Below are positions 25,512-33,592 of a stretch of DNA of 64,000 bases, in pieces. The DNA is from DATJGR01 sp963780795. Lineage in GTDB: Bacteria; Pseudomonadota; Gammaproteobacteria; Pseudomonadales; Azotimanducaceae. The position numbers were made by a program, and so were the translations under genes. The stretch lies in NCBI GenBank assembly GCA_963780795.1, contig CAWADH010000003.1, positions 387,389-451,388 of the forward strand, given 5' to 3'. Position 1 is the stretch's first letter; every line of letters begins with the position of its first letter. A model generated the notes under the pieces. It saw only the letters and a program-made list of their open reading frames with translations, did no database searches and was not told where the DNA came from.

Positions 25512-27181
25512 GCCTGCGGCTCCATCCGCTCATCGCGCTGTCCGCTGTCCTGTGTGGCGTGCTGCGCTGGCGCGTATTCATACGGACCGCGCGTCACGCT
25601 TGGCGGCGAATCGAAGTTGTGAACCGGCGGCGGCGATGGCGTCTGCCACTCGAGCCCCGTCGCATGCCAGGGGTTGGCGTCGGCGCGTCCGCCTACCCGC
25701 AACGACCACGCCAGATAAAACAGCGGCAGCAAATAGCCGATCGCCAGCACGATTGCGCCGGTCGACGACAACGCATTCAGGACCTGATATTCGGGTGCGT
25801 ATTCGTGATACCGACGCGGCATTCCTTCGGCGCCGAGGATGTACTGCGGGAAGAAGGTCAGATTGAAGCCGATGAAGATGACGACCGCAGCGAATCGAGC
25901 CCAGCCTTCGGGGTAGATGCGGCCGGTGATCTTCGGCCACCAGAAGTGCAATCCGGCGAAATACGCCATCACCGAACCGCCCACCATGATGTAGTGGAAG
26001 TGCGCGACGACGAAGTAGGTATCGGTGAGATGTACGTCGAGCGCGAGCGCCGCGAGGAAAAGCCCCGTCAGGCCGCCGATCATGAACAGCCCGACGAAAC
26101 CGAGCGCGTAGATCATCGGCGCGGGGAACGCGATCGACCCCTTGTACAGCGTCGCGGTCCAGTTGAAGACCTTGATCGCCGACGGAATCGCGACGAGATA
26201 GCTCAGCAGCGAAAACGCGAGTCCCGCGTACATCGACTGACCGGAGACGAACATGTGATGACCCCACACCAGAAAACCGATCGTCGCAATCGCAATGATC
26301 GAATAGGCCATCGTCCGGTAGCCGAAAATCCTTTTGCGTGCGAAACAGGTGATCACTTCGCTCGCAATTCCCATAGCGGGAAGGACCATGATGTACACCG
26401 CCGGATGCGAGTAGAACCAGAACAGATGCTGGAACAGCAACGGATCACCGCCGAGCGCCGGATCGAAGATGCCGATGCCCAACACACGTTCGACGACGAG
26501 CAGCACGAACGTCATCGCAAGCACCGGTGTTGCAAGCACCAGGATCAGGCTGGTTGCATAGATCGCCCAGACAAACAGCGGCAGACGAAACCAGGTAAGC
26601 CCGGGCGCGCGCAGCTTGTGTATCGTGACGATGAAATTGAGTCCGGTCAGAATCGACGAAAATCCCGCAAGCAGAATGCCCGCCACGACCGCGATCACTG
26701 CCGAGTGCGCAAACGCTGTCGAATACGGCGTATAGAACGTCCATCCGGTGTCGACGCCGCCGACCGCGAGCGCGCCGAGCGTGCAGAGGCCGCCGCCGAT
26801 GTACAGATACCAGCTGAGCAGATTGAGCCGCGGAAAGGCCAGGTCGCGCGCACCGATCATCAGTGGGATCAGGAAATTGCCGAGCGTTGCCGGCACCGAC
26901 GGAATCAGGAACAGCCATACCATCACCGTTCCGTGCGCGGTGAACAGTTCGTTGTAGGTCTGGGCCGATACCACGTCACCCTGCGCCGTCAGAAGTTCGA
27001 TGCGGATGACCGTGGCCGCGGCACCACCGACGAAAAAGAATGCGGTGATTGCTACCGCATACAAAACCGCAATGCGCTTGTGATCGTGCGTTAGAAACCA
27101 CGACCGTGCGGTGTAGCCCGCCTCGAGATAGCTGCTCGCGTCGGGCGCTTGCGCATCATCGAGTCTGGCGGGCACGGTCAC
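25508..27181 (-). CDS. ctaD: Cytochrome c oxidase subunit I (type A2)
   Basis: This 557-residue, twelve-helix protein is the catalytic oxidase subunit. Heme a ligands include His83 in TAHGTVM, the Cu-B ligands are His259 in SHPAVY and His308/His309 in WGHHMF, and the heme pair lies in FVVAHFHYIMVGG. The helix VI motif is YSHPAV (257-262), lacking the glutamate of A1 enzymes; this Tyr-Ser pair defines the A2 subfamily of caa3-like oxidases. It reduces oxygen to water and pumps protons. It sits between subunits II and III with 4-base overlaps on both sides. Confidence 0.95.
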   Translation of the reverse strand: MTVPARLDDAQAPDASSYLEAGYTARSWFLTHDHKRIAVLYAVAITAFFFVGGAAATVIRIELLTAQGDVVSAQTYNELFTAHGTVMVWLFLIPSVPATLGNFLIPLMIGARDLAFPRLNLLSWYLYIGGGLCTLGALAVGGVDTGWTFYTPYSTAFAHSAVIAVVAGILLAGFSSILTGLNFIVTIHKLRAPGLTWFRLPLFVWAIYATSLILVLATPVLAMTFVLLVVERVLGIGIFDPALGGDPLLFQHLFWFYSHPAVYIMVLPAMGIASEVITCFARKRIFGYRTMAYSIIAIATIGFLVWGHHMFVSGQSMYAGLAFSLLSYLVAIPSAIKVFNWTATLYKGSIAFPAPMIYALGFVGLFMIGGLTGLFLAALALDVHLTDTYFVVAHFHYIMVGGSVMAYFAGLHFWWPKITGRIYPEGWARFAAVVIFIGFNLTFFPQYILGAEGMPRRYHEYAPEYQVLNALSSTGAIVLAIGYLLPLFYLAWSLRVGGRADANPWHATGLEWQTPSPPPVHNFDSPPSVTRGPYEYAPAQHATQDSGQRDERMEPQA

Positions 27182-28140
27182 GGTACCTCCGCATCGCTCG
27201 CCAACGACTTGACATACACGACCAGCTCCAGCAGATCCTGTTCGCTGAGACGGCCCTCGTATGCGGGCATTATGGGTTCGTAGCCCGCTGTCACCTCGGC
27301 CGAAGGCAGCAGAATCGAATCGCGGAGATAGCGTTCATCCGCCTTCACCCAACGACCGTCCGCCAACGGAACCGTTCTGCCGTACAGACCCGCGAGATCG
27401 GGTGCGTGCACGGCCGAGCCCGCCGAGTCGTGACAACCGGCGCAGCCGAGCGTGCTGAATTTCGCCTCGCCGACACTCGCGATGCTCTGATTCGCCGTGC
27501 CACTCTGCAGCCAGCGGGCGTAATCATCCGGCTGCATCACGACGACGCGGCCGTGCATGCGCGAGTGATCGGTGCCACAGTACTCGGCACAGAAGAGGTG
27601 ATAGTCGCCTACCACCGTCGGTTTGAACCATAGCTCCGTGTACCGCCCCGGAAGCACATCGCGCTTGATGCGGAACGCCGGCACATAGAAGCTGTGGATG
27701 ACGTCCTGCGAAGTCATGACGAGCCTGACGGCCCGACCGAGGGGCACGTGCAATTCGTTGATCTCGCGACGACCGTTGCCGTGTTCCAGCAACCACATCC
27801 ATTGTTTTGCAACGACATAGATGTCGAGTGCGCGTGGTGGCGGACGTTCATAATCCAGGAACAGCGCGGCTGCCCAAAAGAAGAAGCCCAGGAACACGAC
27901 CAGTGGCACCGTTATCCAGGTCACCTCGAACGCACGCGTATGTGTGCCACGTGCAACGGTTTCGTCCAGAGTCCGGTCGTGCGCGGTTTGTCGTCGATAG
28001 CGGATCGCGAACGCAGCAACCAGGGTGAAGATCACCAATGCCATTGCGCCGGTGACACCCGTCAACGCCCAGAACAGCGTATCCACCGTGCCGGCGAACT
28101 GGGTCGCCGCGGTGGGCCATGGCGAAATCGTGCCGCTCAT
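27178..28140 (-). CDS. Cytochrome c oxidase subunit II with fused cytochrome c (caa3 type)
   Basis: This 320-residue protein has two membrane helices (about 24-45 and 71-93), a Cu-A domain ending in FCAEYCGTDHSRMHGRVVVM with the Cys-Cys-His-Met ligands, and a C-terminal cytochrome c domain with the heme site GCAGCHD and a distal Met in EPIMPAYEG. Fusion of a heme c domain identifies a caa3-type oxidase that can take electrons directly from ACIII. The start overlaps the SCO1 stop by 4 bases. Confidence 0.93.
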   Translation of the reverse strand: MSGTISPWPTAATQFAGTVDTLFWALTGVTGAMALVIFTLVAAFAIRYRRQTAHDRTLDETVARGTHTRAFEVTWITVPLVVFLGFFFWAAALFLDYERPPPRALDIYVVAKQWMWLLEHGNGRREINELHVPLGRAVRLVMTSQDVIHSFYVPAFRIKRDVLPGRYTELWFKPTVVGDYHLFCAEYCGTDHSRMHGRVVVMQPDDYARWLQSGTANQSIASVGEAKFSTLGCAGCHDSAGSAVHAPDLAGLYGRTVPLADGRWVKADERYLRDSILLPSAEVTAGYEPIMPAYEGRLSEQDLLELVVYVKSLASDAEVP

Positions 28141-28949
28141 GGCCGCCTCGTGACGCGATAGATCCAACCCGCAAGGAGCAGCGCCGTGAGCAGCGCCACC
28201 ATGCGCACCGAACCAAACGCGACGGTCGCGTATCGACCAACGATCTCGCCGTAGTGATAACACAACAGCCAGAAGCGATCGGTAACCGAGTCGATGCGCT
28301 CAGCCGTCGCCTGCATCAACGCCGTGCGAACCGCGGCCGGAGGAAACTCCACGTTCGTGAAGTAGCGCGCGATGCGCCCGCTAGGCGTGGTCACCACAAC
28401 CCCGATCGGATGCGCGAACTGCGCCTGGGTCGCATCCCGGAAATATCGAAAGCCCACCGATTGGGCGACGGCGTCGATGGAAGGCTGCTCGCCCGTTAGA
28501 AATCGCCAACCGGACGCGCATCCGTCACGCGCGCGATCGCGGCAACGTCCGTACCGTTTCAGGTAGTTCGCGCGTTTCTCCGCCGCAAGCGCCGGCGTTT
28601 CCATCGGATCGATGCTCATCGCGACGACCGTGAAGTCTCGCCCCGCTGTAAGGTCGACCTCGGCGAGGCTGTTCAACAAGCGCGTCAGCACAACGGTGCA
28701 GAGGTTCGGACAATCGTAGTAGACGAGCGCGAGAATCGCGGGCTTGTGCTCGAGCACGTCTCCCAGCGTGACCGCTATGCCGCGCTCGTCGCGAAACACG
28801 CTAGCCAATGGCAGCAGCGCTCCCGGGTGTTGGTCGAGTCCCACACGCTGCGCCACATCAATCGATGTCGCGGCTGCAGCAATCAGTGGTGAGCAGGTGA
28901 TTAGCGTCACGCCGATAGCGGCCCGAAGGAGGCGCGCGGCATGGGTCAT
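28137..28949 (-). CDS. SCO1/SenC copper chaperone
   Basis: This 270-residue protein has an N-terminal signal or anchor helix (RAAIGVTLITCSPLIAAAAT), a thioredoxin-fold domain with the copper motif YYDCPNLC (CxxxC) and the distal His in FAHPIGV, and a C-terminal membrane helix (MVALLTALLLAGWIY) that is unusual for SCO and suggests a second anchor. It delivers copper to the Cu-A centre of the oxidase encoded downstream. Start and stop overlap the neighbours by 4 bases. Confidence 0.88.
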   Translation of the reverse strand: MTHAARLLRAAIGVTLITCSPLIAAAATSIDVAQRVGLDQHPGALLPLASVFRDERGIAVTLGDVLEHKPAILALVYYDCPNLCTVVLTRLLNSLAEVDLTAGRDFTVVAMSIDPMETPALAAEKRANYLKRYGRCRDRARDGCASGWRFLTGEQPSIDAVAQSVGFRYFRDATQAQFAHPIGVVVTTPSGRIARYFTNVEFPPAAVRTALMQATAERIDSVTDRFWLLCYHYGEIVGRYATVAFGSVRMVALLTALLLAGWIYRVTRRP

Positions 28950-29311
28950 TGTGCGGCTCCGCTTCGCGCAGAATGGTCGGACCTTGCAGCATGCGCATGC
29001 TCGGCGGCGACGAGGTCGATCGCCCGGTCCAGCGGCAGGCGTACGACACCGGCGCGACGGTCGATCCAACCGTAGCCTTCGATCTTGCGATGTTGCGTGG
29101 CGCGATAGCGCGCCAGCGCGAGTTGGGGATCGGCATCGAGCCGCGCCACGCCGGGCGGTGTATCCGGTGGTTCCGGTGGTACCCGGCGGTGGTCGCCCGC
29201 CAGCGCCGATGCGACTATCAGCGCGACACCGATGCCCGCCGCAATAGCAGCCGCTCCGACAAGTACGCCGCCCCGATCGACGTCGCTTGGTTCCCGCTTT
29301 GCCTCAGCCAT
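28946..29311 (-). CDS. Small membrane-anchored protein of the ACIII-cox operon
   Basis: This 121-residue protein has one N-terminal membrane helix (GVLVGAAAIAAGIGVALIVASALA), a Pro-rich linker (VPPEPPDTPPG) and a periplasmic tail with HRKIEGYGWIDRRAGVVRLPLDRAIDLVA. A tail of this kind, with the phrase 'IPIDRAMELV', is common in proteins encoded beside ACIII or nitrite-reductase cytochromes. It may help assemble or dock the oxidase. It overlaps actF by 8 bases and SCO1 by 4. Confidence 0.72.
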   Translation of the reverse strand: MAEAKREPSDVDRGGVLVGAAAIAAGIGVALIVASALAGDHRRVPPEPPDTPPGVARLDADPQLALARYRATQHRKIEGYGWIDRRAGVVRLPLDRAIDLVAAEHAHAARSDHSARSGAAQ

Positions 29312-30413
29312 GCTGCAATGCCCCCCCTGACGTGCCGTTAGGTCGCTGCGAGGTTTCGTCCGATCGGGCCCGCAGAACGTGCAGCACGACGTAAGCCCAC
29401 CAACCGCCGATCGCGATAGTCGCGATGAAATCCAACGCGTGGAACGGTCGTTGGTCGTCCAGCGTGGGGCCGACCAGCCAGACGCAGTCGAGCCAGTTGG
29501 CGATGACCAGCAACGCCGCAACCGAGCCGAGCGCGTGGAAATTGCGCTTCAAGGCGCGCGACAACAGCAGCGCGAACGGCAGCACGAACTGCAGCAGGGT
29601 CACGCCAACGCCTAGCGCAAGCCAGCCGTCATGCATCCGATGCATGTACCAGCTCGTCTCGCGGGGCAGGTCTTCCGCCCAAATGATCAGAAATTGCATG
29701 AACGCGAGGTACGTCCACGTCAGCACCAGTGTCAGCAGCAGATTGCCGAGGTCACCCGCGGCATTTGAGCGCGCGACGTCTTCTCGCGTATCGACCGGCA
29801 TTTCTTCGCTCGCGGCGCAACACACCGCGAACGCGAATGCACCGAGCATCTCGCCGACGATAACGGTCATCCCGAATACGCTGCTGGTCCAATGCGGCTC
29901 CCGCGAGGCGATGAGATCGATCGCCGCGAACGAGAGCGTCAGCGCCTGCACCAGCAGTGCGACGGCTGTGGCAGCCGTGCCGGATTGCTCCGCCGTGCGC
30001 GCGCGCGCTGCGATCACGTTCCAGAGAAGCACATAGATGGCCGCTCGCATGGCGAAGCTGAACGGGCGGAGATACCAATCCAACCAGGGATGCTGCGACG
30101 AGCCACTGTGTGATGATGCCCAGGGAAACAGCCACTGGGCGCCGACGACCACCGGTATCAGAAGTATGCTCAACAGCGGAAGCGCACGCGTGGCGGCAAC
30201 GAGATAACGGCGTATCTCCCCGATCCAGCGGCCGCCAGTCAGCCTCTGCACCAACAGAATCATGCTGGCGCCGACCGACATGCCGATGAAAAACAGCCAG
30301 CCGCAGAGCAGTCCGCGAAGCGCGACAACCGGTTGCGCAAACGCCGCCCAGGCAAGCCATGCGGACGCCGCCGCGGCAATCAGCGCAAACCAGGATGTGC
30401 GCGCTGGCGCCAT
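29304..30413 (-). CDS. actF: ACIII subunit ActF (quinol:cytochrome c oxidoreductase membrane subunit)
   Basis: This 369-residue protein has about ten hydrophobic segments and matches ActF, the second NrfD-like membrane subunit of alternative complex III. Visible marks are GWLFFIGMSVGASMILLVQRLTGG near residue 38, SSHSGSSQHPWLDWYLRPFSF, and LTLVLTWTYLAFMQFLIIWAEDLP. It lies between ActE and the small anchored protein in the conserved ACIII order. Confidence 0.88.
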   Translation of the reverse strand: MAPARTSWFALIAAAASAWLAWAAFAQPVVALRGLLCGWLFFIGMSVGASMILLVQRLTGGRWIGEIRRYLVAATRALPLLSILLIPVVVGAQWLFPWASSHSGSSQHPWLDWYLRPFSFAMRAAIYVLLWNVIAARARTAEQSGTAATAVALLVQALTLSFAAIDLIASREPHWTSSVFGMTVIVGEMLGAFAFAVCCAASEEMPVDTREDVARSNAAGDLGNLLLTLVLTWTYLAFMQFLIIWAEDLPRETSWYMHRMHDGWLALGVGVTLLQFVLPFALLLSRALKRNFHALGSVAALLVIANWLDCVWLVGPTLDDQRPFHALDFIATIAIGGWWAYVVLHVLRARSDETSQRPNGTSGGALQHG

Positions 30414-30418
30414 TCGCC

Positions 30419-31006
30419 CTACTCCGTGTTGTCTTCGGTATGCTCCAGTGCCGCCCGCTGTGCCAATGGAACATCGGCGATCGATCCGTGGTGCGCTCGC
30501 TGCAACGCGCGCACGTACGCGACGATGGCCCAGCCGTCGTTCGGATCGATTCGGTCGCCGTGCGGATACATGGCGCCGTAGCCGTGTTCGATTACGTCGA
30601 ACAAGGTCTGGTCGCTCAAGGCGCGCTGCGCGTCGGAGTGATAGCTCGGCGGCGCGGGGAAACCGCGCTCCACGATGTAACCGTTGCCGTCACCGGCTAT
30701 GCCATGGCACGGCTGGCAGAAAATCCGGTAGCGATCGCGCCCGCGTTCGAGCGCCGTACGCGAATAGTTCGCGTGCCGCAACGGTGCCGCCACGTCTCGT
30801 GCACCGCTGGAGGTATCTGCGAGCGCTCCCGAACTGTACGAAACAGTGTGGGTCTGTTGGGGCCGCGACGCGCGCTGGTCGCGCCAGAGCGAACTGTGAC
30901 CGAGCTGCTTGTATTTTGCTTGGTCGTACATGTCTTGAACCGAGTTCTCGCAACCGCCGCCAAGGAGCATGATCGTCAGCCCGCCCGCGATCAGTTTTCC
31001 CGACAT
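30419..31006 (-). CDS. actE: ACIII subunit ActE (mono-heme cytochrome c lipoprotein)
   Basis: This 195-residue protein has a lipoprotein signal (MLLGGGC, Cys at the cleavage site) and one heme c site, FCQPCHGIAGDGNG, with a likely Met ligand in GAMYPHGDR. It carries electrons out of ACIII towards the oxidase. I use the ATG at 31006, overlapping the ActD stop as TGATG; a GTG one codon upstream is equally possible. Confidence 0.9.
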   Translation of the reverse strand: MSGKLIAGGLTIMLLGGGCENSVQDMYDQAKYKQLGHSSLWRDQRASRPQQTHTVSYSSGALADTSSGARDVAAPLRHANYSRTALERGRDRYRIFCQPCHGIAGDGNGYIVERGFPAPPSYHSDAQRALSDQTLFDVIEHGYGAMYPHGDRIDPNDGWAIVAYVRALQRAHHGSIADVPLAQRAALEHTEDNTE

Positions 31007-31557
31007 CACGACGCGCGCTCCGAGGCTGCCCGCACGGTCGTCACGCGCAGCGGCGCCAGCGTTTCGAGCCAGGCGTGCGTGTGTTCGGGTTCGAACGCCG
31101 GGTCGCTGCCGCGTATGCAGAAAAAGAATCGGTTACGAGAGACGAGATCGAAATCGGGCACGTCGAACAGCGGATGCCGCAGCTGCGGTAGTCGGTTCAG
31201 CATCAGCATGCCGATGAATGCAGCCAGCGCGGCGCCTAGCACGGTGGTCTCGAACGTCGCCGGAATGAACATCGGCCAGCTGTTCAACGGGCGGCCGCCG
31301 GAATCGATCGGATAGTCGACCACCGCCGAATACCACTGAACGAAAAAACCGAGAACGCCGCCGAGCATCCCGCCGAACAACGTCAATAGCGGTATGCGAC
31401 TCCTCGGCAGTGCCAACGCTTCAGCAAGCCCCTCGACGAAGTACGGCGTGTACGCTTCGAGCTTGCGATAGCCAGCGCCGCGCGCAGCGACCACAGCGTC
31501 GAGCAGCGCCTGTGAACTGGCGAATTCGGCGAGTAGACCGTAGCAACCCGTGTTCAC
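31006..31557 (-). CDS. actD: ACIII subunit ActD (DUF3341)
   Basis: This 183-residue protein has the DUF3341 pattern: YGLLAEFASSQALLDAV at the N terminus, KLEAYTPYFVEGL, two membrane helices (about 57-80 and 100-120), then DFDLVSRNRFFFCI. The start is the GTG at 31557, overlapping the actC stop as GTGA; the frame is open much further upstream but that reads across actC. Confidence 0.9.
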   Translation of the reverse strand: MNTGCYGLLAEFASSQALLDAVVAARGAGYRKLEAYTPYFVEGLAEALALPRSRIPLLTLFGGMLGGVLGFFVQWYSAVVDYPIDSGGRPLNSWPMFIPATFETTVLGAALAAFIGMLMLNRLPQLRHPLFDVPDFDLVSRNRFFFCIRGSDPAFEPEHTHAWLETLAPLRVTTVRAASERAS

Positions 31558-32918
31558 TTTTGTGTTTCCTCGTTCAGCCGTCGCATTTCCGACATCGAGA
31601 TCGCGGGAAGAAAGCGCACGAAGAGCAGGAACAGCAACGCAAACGTACCGAGTGATCCTGTGAGCACCGCCCAATCCCAGAAGGTCGGCGTGAAGTGACC
31701 CCACGCCGAAGGAAGGAAGCCCCGTTGCAGACTCGTCACCACGATCATGAATCGCTCCAGCCACATGCCGACGTTGACGATCGCGGCAATCGCGAACAGC
31801 GCGAGCGGACGTTTTCGGATCGTCGGAAACCAGATCAACTGAGGGGTGACGACGTTGCAGAACAACACTGTCCAATACAGCCACGCCTCGTCGCCGGTGG
31901 CGCGCGAAATCAGGGAGTAGCGCTCGAACCGATCGCCGCTGTAGAACGCCGTGAACGACTCCATCACGTAGCAGTACGAAACGATCAGTCCACAGGCGAG
32001 CATCAGCTTGGCCATGTTGCCAAGATGCCGAACCGTGATGAATTCCTGCAGCCCAAAGATGCGTCGCAGCGGCACTGCAATGGTGATCGCCATTGCGAAG
32101 CCGGAGAACAGCGCACCGGCAACGAAATACGGCGGAAAGATCGTCGAATGCCAACCCGCCAGATTGCCGATCGCGAAGTCGAGCGAAACGATGCTGTGTA
32201 CGGAAATGACGAGCGGCGTGGCGAGCGCCGCCATTAGTAGGTATGTGGTGTCGAACCGTTGCCAATGCTGCGCATCGCCACGCCAGCCGAGCGCGAGCAG
32301 ACCATACGCGACCTGCTGCCAGCGCTTGCGCGCCCGATCGCGCATGGTGGCCAGGTCAGGCAGCAGGCCCGCGTACCAGAACAGGATCGAAACGATGATG
32401 TAGGTCGTGATCGCAAAGAAATCCCATACCAGCGGGCTGCGCCATTGCGGCCACAGGTTCATCGCGTTCGGATACGGCACCAGCCAATAGAAGAACCAGG
32501 GACGGCCGAGGTGCAGGATCGGCATCAATCCCGCCATCGCGACCGCGAATATCGTCATCGCTTCCGCGAAACGGTTGATCGACGTTCGCCATTTCTGCCG
32601 CAACAACAGCAGAACCGCCGAGATGAACGTGCCGGCATGGCCGATACCGATCCACCACACGAAATTCGTGATCGCGAATGCCCACGCGACCGGCTGATTG
32701 ATGCCCCAGATCCCCACCCCCTCGTTAAACAGGTAAACGATGGCAACCGCAAACAACAGCGTGAACGCACCGCTGATGGCAATCGCCGTCCAGAAACCCG
32801 CGCCGACACGACGCTCGAGCACGATGTCGGCGATGCGATCCGTGATTGCCGCATCGCCGTACCCGACTGCAAGGCGTGCCGCATCGTCGGACGCTGCGAC
32901 GGCTGCAGCTGTGCTCAT
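31554..32918 (-). CDS. actC: ACIII subunit ActC (NrfD-like quinol-oxidising subunit)
   Basis: This 454-residue protein has ten predicted membrane helices. Family signals are INQPVAWAFAITNFVWWIGIGHAGT, RPWFFYWLVPYPN, WPQWRSPLVWDFFAITTY and the C-terminal PSAWGHFTPTFWDWAVLTGSLG. ActC holds a quinol-binding site facing the periplasm. It overlaps actB and actD by 4 bases each. Confidence 0.93.
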   Translation of the reverse strand: MSTAAAVAASDDAARLAVGYGDAAITDRIADIVLERRVGAGFWTAIAISGAFTLLFAVAIVYLFNEGVGIWGINQPVAWAFAITNFVWWIGIGHAGTFISAVLLLLRQKWRTSINRFAEAMTIFAVAMAGLMPILHLGRPWFFYWLVPYPNAMNLWPQWRSPLVWDFFAITTYIIVSILFWYAGLLPDLATMRDRARKRWQQVAYGLLALGWRGDAQHWQRFDTTYLLMAALATPLVISVHSIVSLDFAIGNLAGWHSTIFPPYFVAGALFSGFAMAITIAVPLRRIFGLQEFITVRHLGNMAKLMLACGLIVSYCYVMESFTAFYSGDRFERYSLISRATGDEAWLYWTVLFCNVVTPQLIWFPTIRKRPLALFAIAAIVNVGMWLERFMIVVTSLQRGFLPSAWGHFTPTFWDWAVLTGSLGTFALLFLLFVRFLPAISMSEMRRLNEETQK

Positions 32919-33592
32919 GATTCGTCACCCTCGTTGGGGTTGACGACCTTCATGAGATAAGTGGTACGCGGACGCGTATTCAGCTCTTCCAGCAATGCGT
33001 AATTGCGGGGCGACGCCTTCCTTGCGCGTACGCGGCTCGATGCGTCGTTCAGGTCGCCGAACGCGATTGCCTGCGTCGGACAAACGGCCTGACAGGCAGT
33101 AACGACTTCCCCATCGTGCAGCGTGCGGTCTTCACGATGCGCAACGATTCGCGCGCGTACCACTCGCTGCAGGCAATAATTGCACTTTTCCATCACGCCG
33201 CGGCTGCGCACAGTCACTTCCGGATTGCGCTGCGCGTCGAGACTCGGTTCGTCCCTGTTGTACTTGAGGAAATTGAAGCGTCGCACCTTGTACGGGCAAT
33301 TGTTCGAGCAGAAGCGCGTACCGACACAACGGTTGTACACCTGTACGTTGATGCCCTCCGTGTCGTGTACTGACGCTTCGACCGGACAGACGATTTCACA
33401 AGGCGCGTGCTCGCATTGCATGCACGGTACCGGTTGGAAGTCGATGTGCGGGTCTTCGATACGCGCTCGAATAGTGGTCGATGCGGATCCAGTGCATTTC
33501 GCGTCCGAGACGCACCTGATCCTTACCCACGCTCGGAATGTTGTTTTCGGCCTGGCACGCGATCGTGCACGCGTTGCAACCGATGCAGGCAT
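32915..33592 (-). CDS. actB: ActB, C-terminal (Fe-S) part of a frameshifted gene
   Basis: This frame holds the C-terminal half of the ActB iron-sulfur domain: PVPCMQCEHAPCEIVCPV, YNRCVGTRFCSNNCPYKVRRFNFL, VMEKCNYCLQRV and CQAVCPTQAIAFGD, the four Cys clusters of an NrfC-like ferredoxin. Similarity begins near 33463 (RIEDPHIDFQ); residues upstream of it are an out-of-frame reading of the N-terminal part. The frame change lies around 33463-33480 and fits one extra base in the GCGCG tract. The stop overlaps actC (ATGA). Confidence 0.85.
   Translation of the reverse strand: MPASVATRARSRARPKTTFRAWVRIRCVSDAKCTGSASTTIRARIEDPHIDFQPVPCMQCEHAPCEIVCPVEASVHDTEGINVQVYNRCVGTRFCSNNCPYKVRRFNFLKYNRDEPSLDAQRNPEVTVRSRGVMEKCNYCLQRVVRARIVAHREDRTLHDGEVVTACQAVCPTQAIAFGDLNDASSRVRARKASPRNYALLEELNTRPRTTYLMKVVNPNEGDES

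Noticed and set aside
25445..27094. A 549-codon plus-strand frame opposite subunit I of the oxidase
   Set aside because: Antisense to an unmistakable coxA; the translated sequence is extremely charged and shows no domain.
31558..32265. Upstream extension of the actD frame across actC
   Set aside because: The extension is a shadow of actC in another frame; the GTG at 31557 overlapping the actC stop is the natural start.
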